From Paraescarpia echinospica (taxonomy: Eukaryota > Annelida > Polychaeta > Sabellida > Siboglinidae), in assembly GCA_020002185.1 (NCBI GenBank), contig CM034536.1:15479614-15543613 (forward strand): DNA of 64,000 bases. Reading direction: 5' to 3'. Positions within the stretch are counted from its first letter, which is position 1. Every line of letters starts with the position of its first letter. This document shows positions 1 to 11,272 of this stretch, one piece after another. The notes beneath the pieces were generated by a model that ran no database searches, had not been told where the DNA came from, and was given only the letters and a program-made list of their open reading frames with translations. The position numbers were made by a program, and so were the translations under genes.

Positions 1-231
1 ACCCATAAAGAAGAATACACAGCTTCGATAGATTTCTAATTGTGTGTTTGCGCTGTATTGGATTGACTTCCACACTGCTTACATGCTCATGGAAATAGTT
101 GTGGCCTTGTTCTGCGTGCTCTGAATGACCATGCTTGTACCTCCATCCTGGCTAATGATGCTGCAAATGTATGTAAAGGTAGTAGCACTCGTGAGTTGAG
201 ACTGACCTGCCTTCACAGCTGAAGGATTTGA

Positions 232-1440
232 GATACAGTCATCACGTTTGTTTTGTTTTGACTGATTTTCAGTCCATCTTGTTGGCTGAAGGTACTGAGC
301 CTGGTTGCCTTTTTCTATATGTGGCGATGAGAGTGCAACAAGAGGGCGAGGTCGTCTGCAAAGTTAAGGTCCTCTAGAGTGGAGAAAATTGTCCAAAGGG
401 TCCATCTGATTCCTCTTGGTTCGTCTTCTGTTTTATGTCGTAGTACCAAGTCAATGGCAATGTTGAAGAGGATTGCTGGAATTACACACCCCTGTCTGAC
501 TCCTATCTTCACCTCTAAAAAATTGGTAACTTTGGCCAATGCCATGTGAAGTTTGAATAGTAGTTTCGAATGATGTTGACAGTCTGAAACGGAATTCCGT
601 ATGCTCTCAATATTCACCATAGACGTTCCCTGTGTATGCTATCAAAGTCAACAAAGTTTATATACAGCTGTCTTTGCCACGCTGAGTACTGTCCAGTGTT
701 CTTTCGGAGGGTAAATTATATCTGATCTGTGCACTCGCATCCTCTTCGAAATGCAGCTTGCTCATTCATCAGAACTTCATCAACAGCCTCTGTGATTCTT
801 CGGAGAATTATTTTGCTCAATACCTTGCTTGGAACAGATAGAAGGGTGATTCCTTGTCAGTTATTGCAATCGCTTAACGCTCTTTTCTTTGGGATCTTGA
901 TTATCGTGTGCACAGTTAATTCATTAATTTGGTATTTCCTCCTGCCATATTGCTGTGAAAATAGGGGCCCAGATGGAGGCTGCTAGTTCTGGGTCCGTTT
1001 TAAACAGTTCAGCGTTCATGTTGTCTTGGCCATGGACTTTACCGTATTCAAGGACTTGATGGCTGTAATGATCTCCTCTTTAGTAGGGATGTTCACGTTG
1101 ATGTCAAGTTCTTCTTGAGCATCCTGGATGTCTGCCTCTTCTTCGGGTGGTGGTCTTTTCAGCACTTCTCTGAAATGTTCGGTCCAGCGTATATCCTGCT
1201 CCTTCTCACGTTGTTTCCCTGCTTACCATTGTCAAGCATGTTCTGCGTTGTTCGAGACTTGCCGCTGATGATCTTCGTCAGTTTGTAGACAGTTAATTCC
1301 TTGCTCGTTAGGTGCTACTGCCTTGTCTGCTTGTGTTGTCAGGTCTTTAAGGTAGTTTCGCTTATCTGCTCTCACAAGTCATTTCACCTCCCGGTTAGCA
1401 TTTCTCTACTTGTCTTGCGACGTTTCATTTAATTCTTTCT
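232..1440 (-). mobile_element. RTE-like non-LTR retrotransposon relic (RT domain, 5'-truncated)
   Basis: Read on the minus strand, the segment encodes a broken reverse transcriptase. The upstream linker, recognisable as KEEIITAIKSLN near 1,070, is followed by several frame breaks. The best-preserved part lies at 315-620, with GVRQGCVIPAILFNIAID (RT motif B region) and NFADDLALLLHSH, which holds the catalytic Asp-Asp. The same protein style appears in the better copy at 31.7-33.5 kb, including the linker before the RT, so the two are related families. The clade is tentative, RTE-like by its reverse transcriptase. No endonuclease or 3' tail was found. It is a dead fragment. Confidence 0.75.
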
Positions 1441-2029
1441 TCTCTGCAATATTTTCATATAGAGGCAGCAATATTGTACGAAACAATTCGCCAGGTGGCG
1501 TAATGTTAATATCGCTCTGACATGTTAGGTATCAACACGACAAAATTGTTACTTTCTCCCATATATTACCAATTATACTTTGCTCGGCCGACGTCTGTGG
1601 TTTCTTTTTGCAATTTAATCTAGGTTAAGCGATGTTAAGGCCTAGATTGGTTGGCTAAAGGTAGAAATAGTGAGGAAAAATTATTGGGAACATTATTTTA
1701 CGGGTTTTCGCAAATAACATAAATATGGCTGCCTCTAAGCAAAAATTGTAAGTAAGTACGCCAAAAATTGCATTTGACCTGAAAGTTGCTACACCTCATT
1801 TCGAATCCACAGAGACATAATACGTTGATGTAGGATGGACGGTTCAGAAATTAGGGCCGTTTCAAGATTTGTGCTTAAAAGTACCTCCCCCCCACTGCAC
1901 CCAAGGGGAGTATCTTTGTACACTCGGACGAGAACTGTCGGACATACATATTTGCTATACTCCAACCAATGAGATGAAAAGTAAACGTTTATATCAACTG
2001 GTCTGGCGATCCCATTAATTGGGGTCGTT

Positions 2030-2230
2030 CTTACATTTAGATTGTTTTTTGAAATTCGCCCGGGCGGTAGGGATCTTAGGAGTTAACATGTTGTTACTTA
2101 CTCCGTCAGTTTTGCATGTATGGTGTTGAAATGTTGTATAATTATGATCTAGCGGGCCCTTTGGGGTGGTTTGTAGATTAAGATTTTTCGAAATTCGTCC
2201 GGATGGTGGGGATCGCGTGTGGTCACAATT
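2030..2230 (+). repeat. Old dispersed repeat, copy 1
   Basis: Words such as GTCAGTTTTGCATGTAT, GATCTAGC and GGTTTGTAGAT...ATTCGTCCGG recur in the same order at 28,618-28,790 and partly at 44,100-44,225. It is a diverged interspersed repeat with no coding capacity seen. The other two copies start with TCTATATTATAAAAC followed by TGTTTGTTTGTG, which is reminiscent of Helitron 5' ends; that is inference only. Confidence 0.4.
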
Positions 2231-2256
2231 TCAAAACAGTTTTAGCGCAGGTGTAC

Positions 2257-2392
<136 letters not shown>

Positions 2393-2941
2393 TGTATTGT
2401 AACCTACATGCTCTATGGCGTATTTAAGGGAGGCACTGCGCCAATTCTCCTTCGGCAATTATTGCTCTTCTAGTCTGTAAAATGTTACGCCACTAGTGTT
2501 TAGTTTTTAAGCTTGTATCATCATACCATCAACTCTGTCATTATCAAGAAAACAACGAAGCTGGCATACACATTTAAAGATGGTTGCCATAACCCCAACA
2601 TGGCAAAAATGTCAACTAAATTTCACCATAATGCATCTAGAAATCCACATTTGCAATTTGGCATTTTAACGAAAACTTAAAAAGTGAATTAAAGGCATTG
2701 GCCAAAGTAAAGAAAGCATATCATATATTTTATTGATTGATCGTATTCGTGTTGCCGTCGTATTGGTATTGATCTGAGGGTAGTCATATAATGGCCCATG
2801 TTCCGAGGCTCGATTTTTTTATTATTCGACAATTCCGTGTACATTACCTCGAGTATCTGCGGGGCGTTAAATTCACTCTTTCGTTGACTATGAATTCCCG
2901 CCATTATTTGCCGTGCGCAGAAACAAACGACCTATTCTTAT

Positions 2942-3930
2942 AGGTGAGCGGTAGAACCACCTAACAGACCGATTTAAATGTCCCCCCCCTCCATACACAC
3001 ACTTAAATGTTATATCATTGGAAAGCCCTGCATCTCCCCGTCATAACTAGGCCTGTCGTATAGTTGCCAAGTGGTGCAGTAAGCGTGAATCCAAGGTCAA
3101 ACAAGGTCACCATCAAACGATCAATTTTAGAAATTGGGCGCTTCCGAAAATTTCTTAATATTACAATGGCTATCTAGTTACTTTATTTAAATAGAAAATG
3201 GCCATGTCATATAATCTTGGAACGCATATTGTCTCACCTTTACGATATGATGCTGTATCCAGGATTAATAAGAGTGACGACAAGGTAAAACAAGGTCACA
3301 CAAATGACGAATATTCGAAAGTTTACAATGCCGCGAACATAATAAATTTACACCGACTGTGTTTCTACTTCACGACTACGGACATATCATACACATTATG
3401 AAAGGACAATTTCTCCCCGTCAAAATGCTGTGTGATATGGCGCTGTGAGATGAAGCAGTTTCTGTGGAGCAGCGTTCAAACAAGGTCACCGTCAATTGAT
3501 GAATGTTAGAAATTGCGCCGTCCCACAAGCTTTACAAAATCTTAATGGTTATGGAGCTACGTTACCTACTTACTGATGTCCATTTCATATACCGTTGGGA
3601 AGCATATTGTCGTCCCGTTAAAATGAGGTATAACCTATAGCTATTGAATGAAGCATTATGTGTGTAATGAATGTCAAACAAGGGCACTACCAAATGATGA
3701 CTGTTCGAAATTGCACCATTCCACAATCGTTGTAGGCCTAGGTTCATAATGGTTGCGTATCTATTTGCCTACGTGCATAATGCCTCTTCATATACCATTG
3801 TAAACCTTATTGTATATTCGTCAAAATGCGGTATGACACGGACCTATCAACCATTGCTGTAAGTGTGGAGCGAAGCGTCTTATGTTTATCAAAATTGCAC
3901 ATTCTACGAAGCATAATAAATACGAGCTGA
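2942..3930. repeat. Left terminal inverted repeat made of ~190-bp subrepeats
   Basis: A recurrent module (ACAAGGTCACC.TCAAA.GAT... followed by AGAAATTG.GC) appears near 3,105, 3,290, 3,478 and 3,673, with a weaker copy near 3,860, i.e. every 185-195 bp. Each module is followed by a TTCATATACCATTGGAAAGC-like block. The arm is therefore a short tandem array rather than a unique terminus. Confidence 0.75.
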
Positions 3931-3996
3931 TCCACACAAACCAGAAACACCAAATGAGACACTGATTGTCAACAATCAGTATCACGTATACCTAGT

Positions 3997-6388
3997 ATGG
4001 CAACGAGAAAGAGCACTGGTTCGACAGATTGGTCTGTCTGTATTGTGTGTTCGAAGAAGTCACACAGGAAAGACAAAACGTTGCATAAAATTGAAACATT
4101 TGAATGGGCAACCAAACTGAAGAAGGCTACATGTCAAAGAGGAGACGAAGAAATGACAAGCACAATATCGGAGGAGGACTTGATAGCTAAGGATGCCGTG
4201 TACCACTCGTCATGTCTTTCATACTACCTGAGTAAAACGAATCTTAAAGCAAAGGCACCGTCGTCAAAAGTTACAACACAATGTCCTTATGACACTGCAT
4301 TCTACAGTTTGATTCAAAATATAGTTTTAATGGGATCTCGAACGACATGGGCTCAGAGAATACAGTCATCAGAGATGCAAAGGGAAGCAGTGGTATAGTC
4401 GGACTGACTAGAAAGAAGCCAGCACTCATCAGGTGGACATTGACGAGGCACTCATGAGTGAATATGCTAAAGCAATGCGAGAAGGGAGTGGTTTGTCCAC
4501 AAGTACTGAAGACAAGGATCACAAAGAAGTACTGGCATCCACACTGGAGAGGGATGACGAGCATGTGAGCTCTGACCAAGCATGCTTAACAACGCGACCA
4601 ATCGGTTCGAGCCTGAATTTCACCCAGATGCACTCACCAACTTATCTACGGGGCTGCATGCAACACTGGATGTGCAAAATTCGTTCCTCAACAGCGTAGG
4701 TACTGGGCTGGAGAGATTTGTGCATGGCGCACTTGAATCAGGTGAAACGTGCAGCTTCTACAGCCCCATCGGCAAGTCAGGCCTGATAACATTTGCTGAC
4801 ATGGCGACAAAGACCAAGTTGAAGTGTGGCAAGGGAGGCGTTGTAACAACAGCTATTAGTCCAGAGATTGTGTTCCGCAGAGCCCTGTCGTTGACGAGGT
4901 ACAGAGATGATGTTTCTATGGCCACCGTTCTCGGCTACCCGATAGGGCAAGTGCCGATGGCCATTTTTCATGCTGATGGTACAATGCGGAAAACTAACGA
5001 AGCGGAACTGGGCCATCACTAGAAGCTCAAGGCGAGAGAGTATATGAACTACCATAAAGCAGCACTGCAACCGCAGTGTATATTAGGGATGCCATGAACG
5101 TCATTCAAATGATGGCGAGGGACCAATTCAATTCATTTGATGCATTAGCGGTAGCATACTTCAGGCAACTTCTGACAGGATTTCAGAGAGCTGACACAGT
5201 TGTGGAAGCGTTTGATAGATATGATTACGATAACTATGTGAAAACTGCTGAAAAGGACCGCCGCGCAGGATCAACATCTGCTTGCAAGCAGTACCAGGTG
5301 ATTGGTGGGCGCCCCGTACCTCCATGGAAAAGGTTCTTCAGTGTTCCATCCAACAAGCAATCACTAGTGAACTTTCTTTGTGAATATGTGGTCTGTGTTG
5401 GCATCATTCCAGTGGCTGGAAGCACACACAACGTGTACACTCCTGGTTGTTGGAGGCTTCGTCAATGGTGATGTAGTGAAATCCATCAGTAGTCGAGGTG
5501 TAGAAGAAGACAGACACTTTGCCAGTACACAAAAAGAAGCTGACACCAGGCGATTCAGATTTCGAAGCACGTGGTGTTCTAGGAACCGTAATAATTAAGT
5601 CACCAGACACAGCTGTCTTGGTGCTTGCTTTCCCGAAATGGCGAATACAGTCAACATGTGGATTGAAACTGGCACCAGCACCAGCACCACAGACAATGAT
5701 TTGTAGCTGTGCATTCGATTTGTACTGCACTCGGTCCGCAGTTCTGCAACATACTTCCCGCCATGAATTCATTAACAGGGTGTGACTCAGTTTCCTCCCG
5801 GGTTGGAATTGGGAAAAAACTGTTTTCAACGTTGTTATGCAGAAGGGGGCAGGCCACTTCATGAATCTTGCCGACGTAGGAAACAGCAATAAAGAGGCTG
5901 CACTATCAGCAGCGCGGGCATTCCCAGCAGTGTTGTACAACCTAAGGGAGACAGAGAAGAGTGCACACATCAAACTCAACCGTTTGCGGCTAAGACTTAT
6001 CAACAAGAAAGACAGGTAGTTGGCGAAGCTTCCCCCATGTGAAGCAAGTTTCGAGGAACATGCAAGGCGGGCACAGTGGCAAACGAAGACTTGGATGTCT
6101 TCACATGTGGCCAAGCTGGATCCCCACTGTAGCATAGGGAGAGAAAGAATGGCAAACTTGTACCTGTCTTCTTCAAAGGTCCAATGGCGTCAGAGCTCCT
6201 GGAAGGACTCATCTGTTCCTGCTCAAGTAGAAGTTGCTGCACAATCAATTGTTCATGCAGTCAGAACAGTTTATGTTGCACAGAGCTGTGCACATGTCAC
6301 GGGAATGAAAACTGTGGAAACCCACGTTCGACTGGCGACCAAGACGTCCTACGTGACTATGACGACGATGACAGTGAATAGAAAGTAA
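3997..6388 (+). pseudogene. Transposase pseudogene, PIN/XPG-like (Academ-like, tentative)
   Basis: The coding remnant runs through several frames. At 3,997-4,398 an N-terminal Cys/His motif can be read (CIVCSKKSHRK ... YHSSCLSYYL). 4,440-5,022 continues with the central part (AMREGSGLSTS, then SFYSPIGKSGLITFADM and FHADGTMRKTNEAELGHH). 5,076-5,400 contains VEAFDRYD..NYVKTAEKDRR and GGRPVPPWKRFFSV. 5,525-5,640 holds the putative nuclease motifs QKEADTR and IIKSPDTAVLVLAF. 6,184-6,381 encodes a cysteine-rich tail (LICSCSSRSCCTINCSCSQ...). At least four frameshifts or stops separate these parts, and the second acidic residue expected in SPDT-D-V is alanine. It is inactive. I recognise the family from its motif order; the superfamily name is inference. 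Confidence 0.6.
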
Positions 6389-6480
6389 AGGTGGGTAGAA
6401 TGTTTCTAGTAGCCTCAGCAAATTGACTCACCAAATGTGCAATCCTTTGTGATGATTGAATATTTTTGCAGATACAAAAA

Positions 6481-7064
6481 CAGGGGTAGAACTACCCACT
6501 AGTCCGCTAGTCCGTACACTAGTAAAGATTACGGCGGACTAGTAAATCCGCCTACCAACTAGTCCGGCTGTCTAGTAAAAATCAGCATGTTGCATGATGC
6601 CACCATCCGTACCATTGACAAACTAATTCTTTACGTAATGAGGCGACAGTGAAACAGTGCTTTTGATTGGCTGTTGTGTGACATCGAATTCTGAAATGAC
6701 AGTTTTGTTTGGTTTAGCGTATCTGGTAGAGGGGTAGGGCTAATGAGTGCAATTGGTGGTCATTTACAAATGCACGGTTTACATCTACATTGCTTTATTA
6801 GTCTACGTTTATGCACGATGTATCATTACTTGACTGGGGTTGCAAAACCAGCAGAAAAACGCAACCTGGAAAAACACTGCAACTGCCCACCAAGCCATTC
6901 AAGTGCTGAAAACGGCCACCATGGACCGTCTGACGCATTTGTTACAATTTAAATTTGTGTTGTTTTGATATTTTCAGGACTAGTAAACCTTTTGGCGGAC
7001 TAATAAACTTTTGTCTTTACTAGTCCTGCTGTCCAGTAAAATAAATGCTGAAGTTCTACCCCTG
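6481..7064. mobile_element. Nested MITE with CAGGGGTAGAACT termini (hAT-like)
   Basis: The 13-bp perfect inverted termini CAGGGGTAGAACT and AGTTCTACCCCTG bound 584 bp. Subterminal regions carry repeated CTAGTCC / GGACTAGTAAA blocks in inverted orientation. It lies between the transposase remnant and the right terminal repeat of the larger element, so it inserted later. CA..TG ends with a G-rich start resemble hAT elements, but an 8-bp target duplication is not clear (TACAAAAA versus AAAAAGAA). No transposase frame. Confidence 0.7.
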
Positions 7065-7084
7065 AAAAAGAAAAGAAAATTGCT

Positions 7085-8080
7085 CGATTTTTAAGGTGTT
7101 GTAAAACATAAATGGTGACTACATCGATGTTGACCGTTCAACGTCCGCTTCACATAATTGTAGCTCCGTTAAACTGTCCCATGTAATACCTCATTTTGAG
7201 GGGATACAATACGTTTTCCAATGGTGTATGATTCTGCCTTGTGTACATTGGCAAATAGATAGACAAACATTATAATTGTATACTGTTTATGGAATGGCGT
7301 AATTTTGAATATTAAGAAGTTGATGGGGATTGTGTTTGACCTTCACTACACGCGTACTGCGTCACTCGATGGTTCGACTTTATACCTCCTTTTCACGGCG
7401 AGAAATGATGCTTTCCAGTGGTAAATAACTTGACCTTGAGTATATAGGTGACGCAACCAATAAAATTGTGTAACGTTTGCGGAATAGCGCAATTTCTAAC
7501 ATTCATCAATTGCGGGTGACCCTGTTTGAACACCGCTCCACACAAATTGCTTCACCTCACAGCGCCATGTCAAACAGCATTTTAACGGGGAGAAATTGTC
7601 CTTTCATACAGTATATGACGTGTCCGTAGTCGTGAAGTAGAAACACAGTCAGTGTAATTTTATGATGTTCGCGGCATTGTAAACTTTCGAATATTCGTCA
7701 TTTGATGGGTGACCTTGTTTTACCTTGTCGTCACTCTTATCATTCCAGGATACAGCATGATATCGTACACTGTCTTGAAGGTGCGACAATACGCTTTCCA
7801 ACAATATATGACAAGGCCATTTTCTAGTTAAATAAAGTAGCTAGATAGCCATTGTAATATTAAGAAGTTTTCGGAAGCGCCCAATTTCTAAAATTGATCG
7901 TTTGATGGTGACCTTGTTTGACATTGGATTCACGCTTACTGCACCACTTGGCAACTCTACGACATGCCTAGACGTGATGGGGAGATATAGGGCTTTCCAA
8001 TTATATAACATTTGGGTGTGTGTAGGGGGGGCATTTAAACTATTAAAATAAAGCACTTTTTTTGGATTTGCCGCTCGCCT
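7085..8080. repeat. Right terminal inverted repeat of the 2.9-8.1 kb element
   Basis: Reverse complement of the left arm, with the same ~190-bp modules (GGTGACCTTGTTTGAC at about 7,905, similar blocks near 7,710, 7,510 and 7,330). The outer end reads TTTGCCGCTCGCCT. The outer 250 bp are clearly more similar between arms than the inner modules. Confidence 0.75.
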
Positions 8081-8183
8081 AATATGCTCAATCGATAACA
8101 TATAAAAAATGTAATAGGTGACTAAGCATATGACACTATGTATCCCTTTGTCTGATCTCCTACTCACGCCACTGACTTTGCAG

Positions 8184-8699
8184 CCATAAAAACACCAACG
8201 TGCAGGTAAGTATCTACTACCAACAATGTCAAACATGTGCTGTCCAAACACACGGTCACTCTTATAGTCGTATGATTACTTTACTCCTGCCTACAGGGAA
8301 GACACTATCTGCGGACCTTGCTGGGAAGATGCCAAACGTGGTCTCGAATGTTTCCAGTTGGATAGTGATGCCGATAAACACGCTTTCGTGAAGGAACACT
8401 GCTCCGGTCTGGATGCAGCCTCCGATGGATCCGAAGGATCCGACGAAGATTCCGATGAAGGATCCGTTGAAGATTCCGATGAAGGATCCGTTGAAGATTC
8501 CGTTGAAGGATCCGACGAAAATTCCGATGAAGGATCCGACGAAGATTCCGATGAAGGATCCGACGAAGATTCCGATGAAGGATCCGACGAAAATTTTGAT
8601 GAAGGATCCGACGAAGATTCCGATGAAGGATCTGATGAAGTCTCCAGTGAAACCTCCGATGAAGGATCTGATGAAGAATCTGATGATGAACGCAGATGA
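8184..8699 (+). CDS. 3' exons of a probable host gene: acidic Ser-Asp-Glu repeat protein
   Basis: A 22-nt exon (8,184-8,205) sits between the acceptor CTGACTTTGCAG and the donor GTAAGTA. A terminal exon (8,297-8,699) follows the acceptor TTACTCCTGCCTACAG. Splicing them keeps one open frame: PTCREDTICGPCWEDAKR, then CFQLDSDADKHAFVKEHC, then about 90 residues of degenerate GSDEDSDE repeats ending DERR-stop. The cysteine spacing (C..C near the start, a later HC) is loosely saposin-like, but I do not recognise the family. The acidic tail could bind calcium, as in biomineral matrix or secretory-granule proteins; that is inference. A polyadenylation signal lies about 180 bp downstream. Upstream exons were not found and may lie left of the transposon at 2.9-8.1 kb, which would then be intronic. 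Confidence 0.5.
8427..8692. repeat. Coding 24-bp minisatellite
   Basis: About eleven degenerate copies of a 24-bp unit (GATGAAGGATCCGACGAAGA plus TTCC). Because the unit is a multiple of three and lacks stop codons, three frames stay open here; only the DEGSDEDS frame joins the upstream exon. Confidence 0.85.
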
Positions 8700-8881
8700 T
8701 CCACTCGCATAGCTGTAACGATTGGCGTTTGTTCGAGCGTTTACGTTCAGTTTTAATGTGTATTTAGCTGTTTATGTTGATCGAATTCTGTCATTGAACT
8801 GTTGCCAACAAACTTGAACATCAACTCAGAAGGCAGAACAAATGTGTGAATCTAGTTGAATTAATTGTATGGTTTATGAAA

Positions 8882-8887
8882 AATAAA
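8882..8887 (+). terminator. Polyadenylation signal AATAAA
   Basis: Canonical AATAAA lies 183 bp after the stop codon of the acidic-repeat exon, in an A-rich 3' region. It fits a short 3' UTR for that gene. Confidence 0.45.
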
Positions 8888-9039
8888 AAAATACGGTATA
8901 TCGCTATGACGGCATGGTCTTGGGTAAACCGTTTAAAGGCAGAGGTGTTAGGGATTTTTTGATTCAGATTCTTCCAAAAGCACAACATTTTGCCAAGATG
9001 TCGTCCATACCATACAGAAGGCAGTCTACAACGATTGGG

Positions 9040-11272
9040 ACCTGAACTTTCACTTTGACAATCCCATCAGTGCACATACCAAACCAATTATAGACCTTCT
9101 CTCCGCAACAAACCACCAACAGCATGTTGCCCAGGCAACTCATGAGAAAGGTCACATCATCGATGTTATCATAACGAGATGTGGTGAGCTGTCTGTTGAA
9201 GATGTCACCTGTGATGATTCAGTCAATTCTGACCACTCCGCCGTTATCTTTACGGTCCCTATCACAACTACAGTCACACCAAAGAGAACAATGACTGTGC
9301 GTGAGTTGAACACTATCAACCATCAGAAAATCAGCCATGACATTACTTGCTCTGACCTGACTGTTCAGCAAGCCAGCGAATCGGCAGCAGCGGCATTTTC
9401 TCGTTACAACAATACTTTGTTGTCAATACCTGACCAACGTGCTCCTGCTAGAGAGTGCACCATCACCGTGAAGAACAACGTGCTATGGTATAACGCGGAC
9501 ATCAAAGTTGCAAAAGCTAAACGTAAGCGGCTTGAACATCAATACAGAAGGACACAATTAACAGTGCACCGAGACATGTAGGTACAGCAAAGAAACAAAG
9601 TTAACAACATGTGCGTTGAAGCGAAAAAGATCCATTACGAGGAAAAATTGTCGGACGTCCGGAACCAAGCGCAATTCTACAACATCGCAAACAAGCTGCT
9701 GCATCGGGGTAACACAGCAACACTACCAACCTACGAATGTGCCGAATCGCTCGCCAACAACTTTACACACTACTTTAAAGATACAATCAAGTGTATTCGC
9801 AACACACTACAAACGCCAGATGTCCATGCTGTGAGTACCGACTTTGTGAGCATAGATCACTCTGTCACAGACTGCCATCTCTCTACTTTCGTGCCTGTCA
9901 CACAAGAAGAAACCGCGCAACTACTGAGCAAGTCATCATCGAAGACTTGCAAACTTGACCCGATGCCTTCAAACTTGGTAAAAGAGTGCTCTGATGTCAT
10001 GACAACGCCTATTATGGACATCAGCAACAAGTGTTTGCTGGAAGGAATGCCTGATGACATGAAAGTTGCTGTCATCACACCCATATTGAAAAAGGCAAGT
10101 CTTGATAGTGACATTTTGAAAAGCTATCGGCCTATTTCTAGCATGTGCTTTTTATCAAAGTTAGTCGAGAGGATTGTGGCAAACCGGTTGATTGCACATA
10201 TGCGTGAAAACAACCTGTATATGCCGTTGCAATCCGACAGGACTGCAGTACTGAAACTGCGCTTCTGCATGTGCATGACAATGTGATTCGGTGTATGGAC
10301 GAACGCAAAGGTGTGGTGCTGTTGCTAATTGATATGAGCGCAGCATTTGATACAATTGACCATGCCATTCTTTTAAACAGACTGAGCAACACCATCGGCG
10401 TCGATGATCACTGTTTGTCATGGTTCGCTGCCTACTTACAACACAGACAAAACACGGTGTTGATTGCCAGTGAGCAGTCCAAACCTCACAGACTGACTTG
10501 CGGTGTCATTACTGTTCACTATATATATGACTCCTCTCGCGTCGCTACTCAACCATCATGGCATGGCTTACATCTATATGCAGATGACATCCAACTTTTA
10601 CAAGAATTTAGCCTGAGCGATAATATTTCACCCGACATTGCCATCACGAAAATAGAGCTCTGTGTCGCCAGTATCCGTTAATGGATGAAAACCAACATGC
10701 TAAAACTCAATGATGACAAAACGGAGATCATCATCGTCCAACCGAAATCAGCAACCGAAAATGTTCTTCCTGACGGTGAAACTATCGGAAACGTTCGCGT
10801 GTTATCCAACACACACGCCAGAAACTTGGGGGTGACCTTTGATTCTAATATGTCCCTTGAGCGACACGTAACTAACATTTGTAGAAATGCGTATTACCAC
10901 CTCCATAGCATTGGAAGCATTCGTCGATACTTAGACAAAAAACACACAAAACAACTTGTGCATGCGCTAGTCATTTCGCGAATTGAGTGCTGCAACAGTC
11001 TTCTTAATGGATTGCCAGCGACAGTAATTGAGAAACTACAACGTGTCCAAAATGCATGTGCTCGTATCATAACGATGCGGTCGAAACGAGACCACGTCAC
11101 GCCCATGCTCTTGGAGCTGCGCTGGCTTCCTGTGAAGAGTCGCATTATTTTCAAGACCCTACTTCTCACTTTCAAATGCCTTCATGGGCTAGCACCTCCA
11201 CATCTATCATCACTTCTCTCTCCGTATCGCCCAACACGCTGTCTACGCTCCTCCGATCAGCTACTCCTTAAC
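9040..11272 (+). mobile_element. L2/CR1-like LINE, main part (endonuclease end plus RT)
   Basis: Coding remnants in order: C-terminal endonuclease (THEKGHIIDVIITR ... VNSDHSAVIF, 9,040-9,260); linker (9,291-9,900); RT palm with YRPISSMCFLSKLVERIV (about 10,125); LLLIDMSAAFDTIDHAIL (10,318-10,375); catalytic LYADDIQLL (about 10,575); thumb and C-terminus to RSSDQLLL (11,265). The block that should hold PQGSVLGP is deleted near 10,505, and there are stops at 9,581 and 10,680 plus a frameshift near 10,285. The element is inactive. Its last codons are cut by another LINE at about 11,273 and resume at about 13,766. Confidence 0.85.

Larger units (their letters stand above)
2942..8080. mobile_element. 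DNA transposon with long inverted termini (Academ-like, tentative)
   Basis: The segments 2,942-3,930 and 7,085-8,080 are reverse complements of each other over nearly 1 kb, starting with AGGYGAGCGGYA at both outer edges. Between them lies a broken transposase gene on the plus strand. The total is 5.1 kb, of which 584 bp is a younger nested MITE. No clear target-site duplication could be fixed (left flank ...CTTAT, right flank AATAT...). Superfamily assignment rests on the transposase, which has an EADTR / SPDT acidic pair typical of PIN/XPG nuclease folds and a cysteine-rich C-terminus; Academ elements are described with such a nuclease. A related transposase sits at 20.4-22.0 kb. Confidence 0.7.

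Noticed and set aside
5404..6135. 243-residue minus-strand frame
   Set aside because: It is antisense to the plus-strand transposase remnant, whose motifs are recognisable; the minus product has none.
8291..8712. Long frames on both strands and in a second plus frame across the GATGAAGGATCC repeat
   Set aside because: The 24-bp unit contains no stops in several frames. Only the acidic frame continues through the spliced upstream exon.
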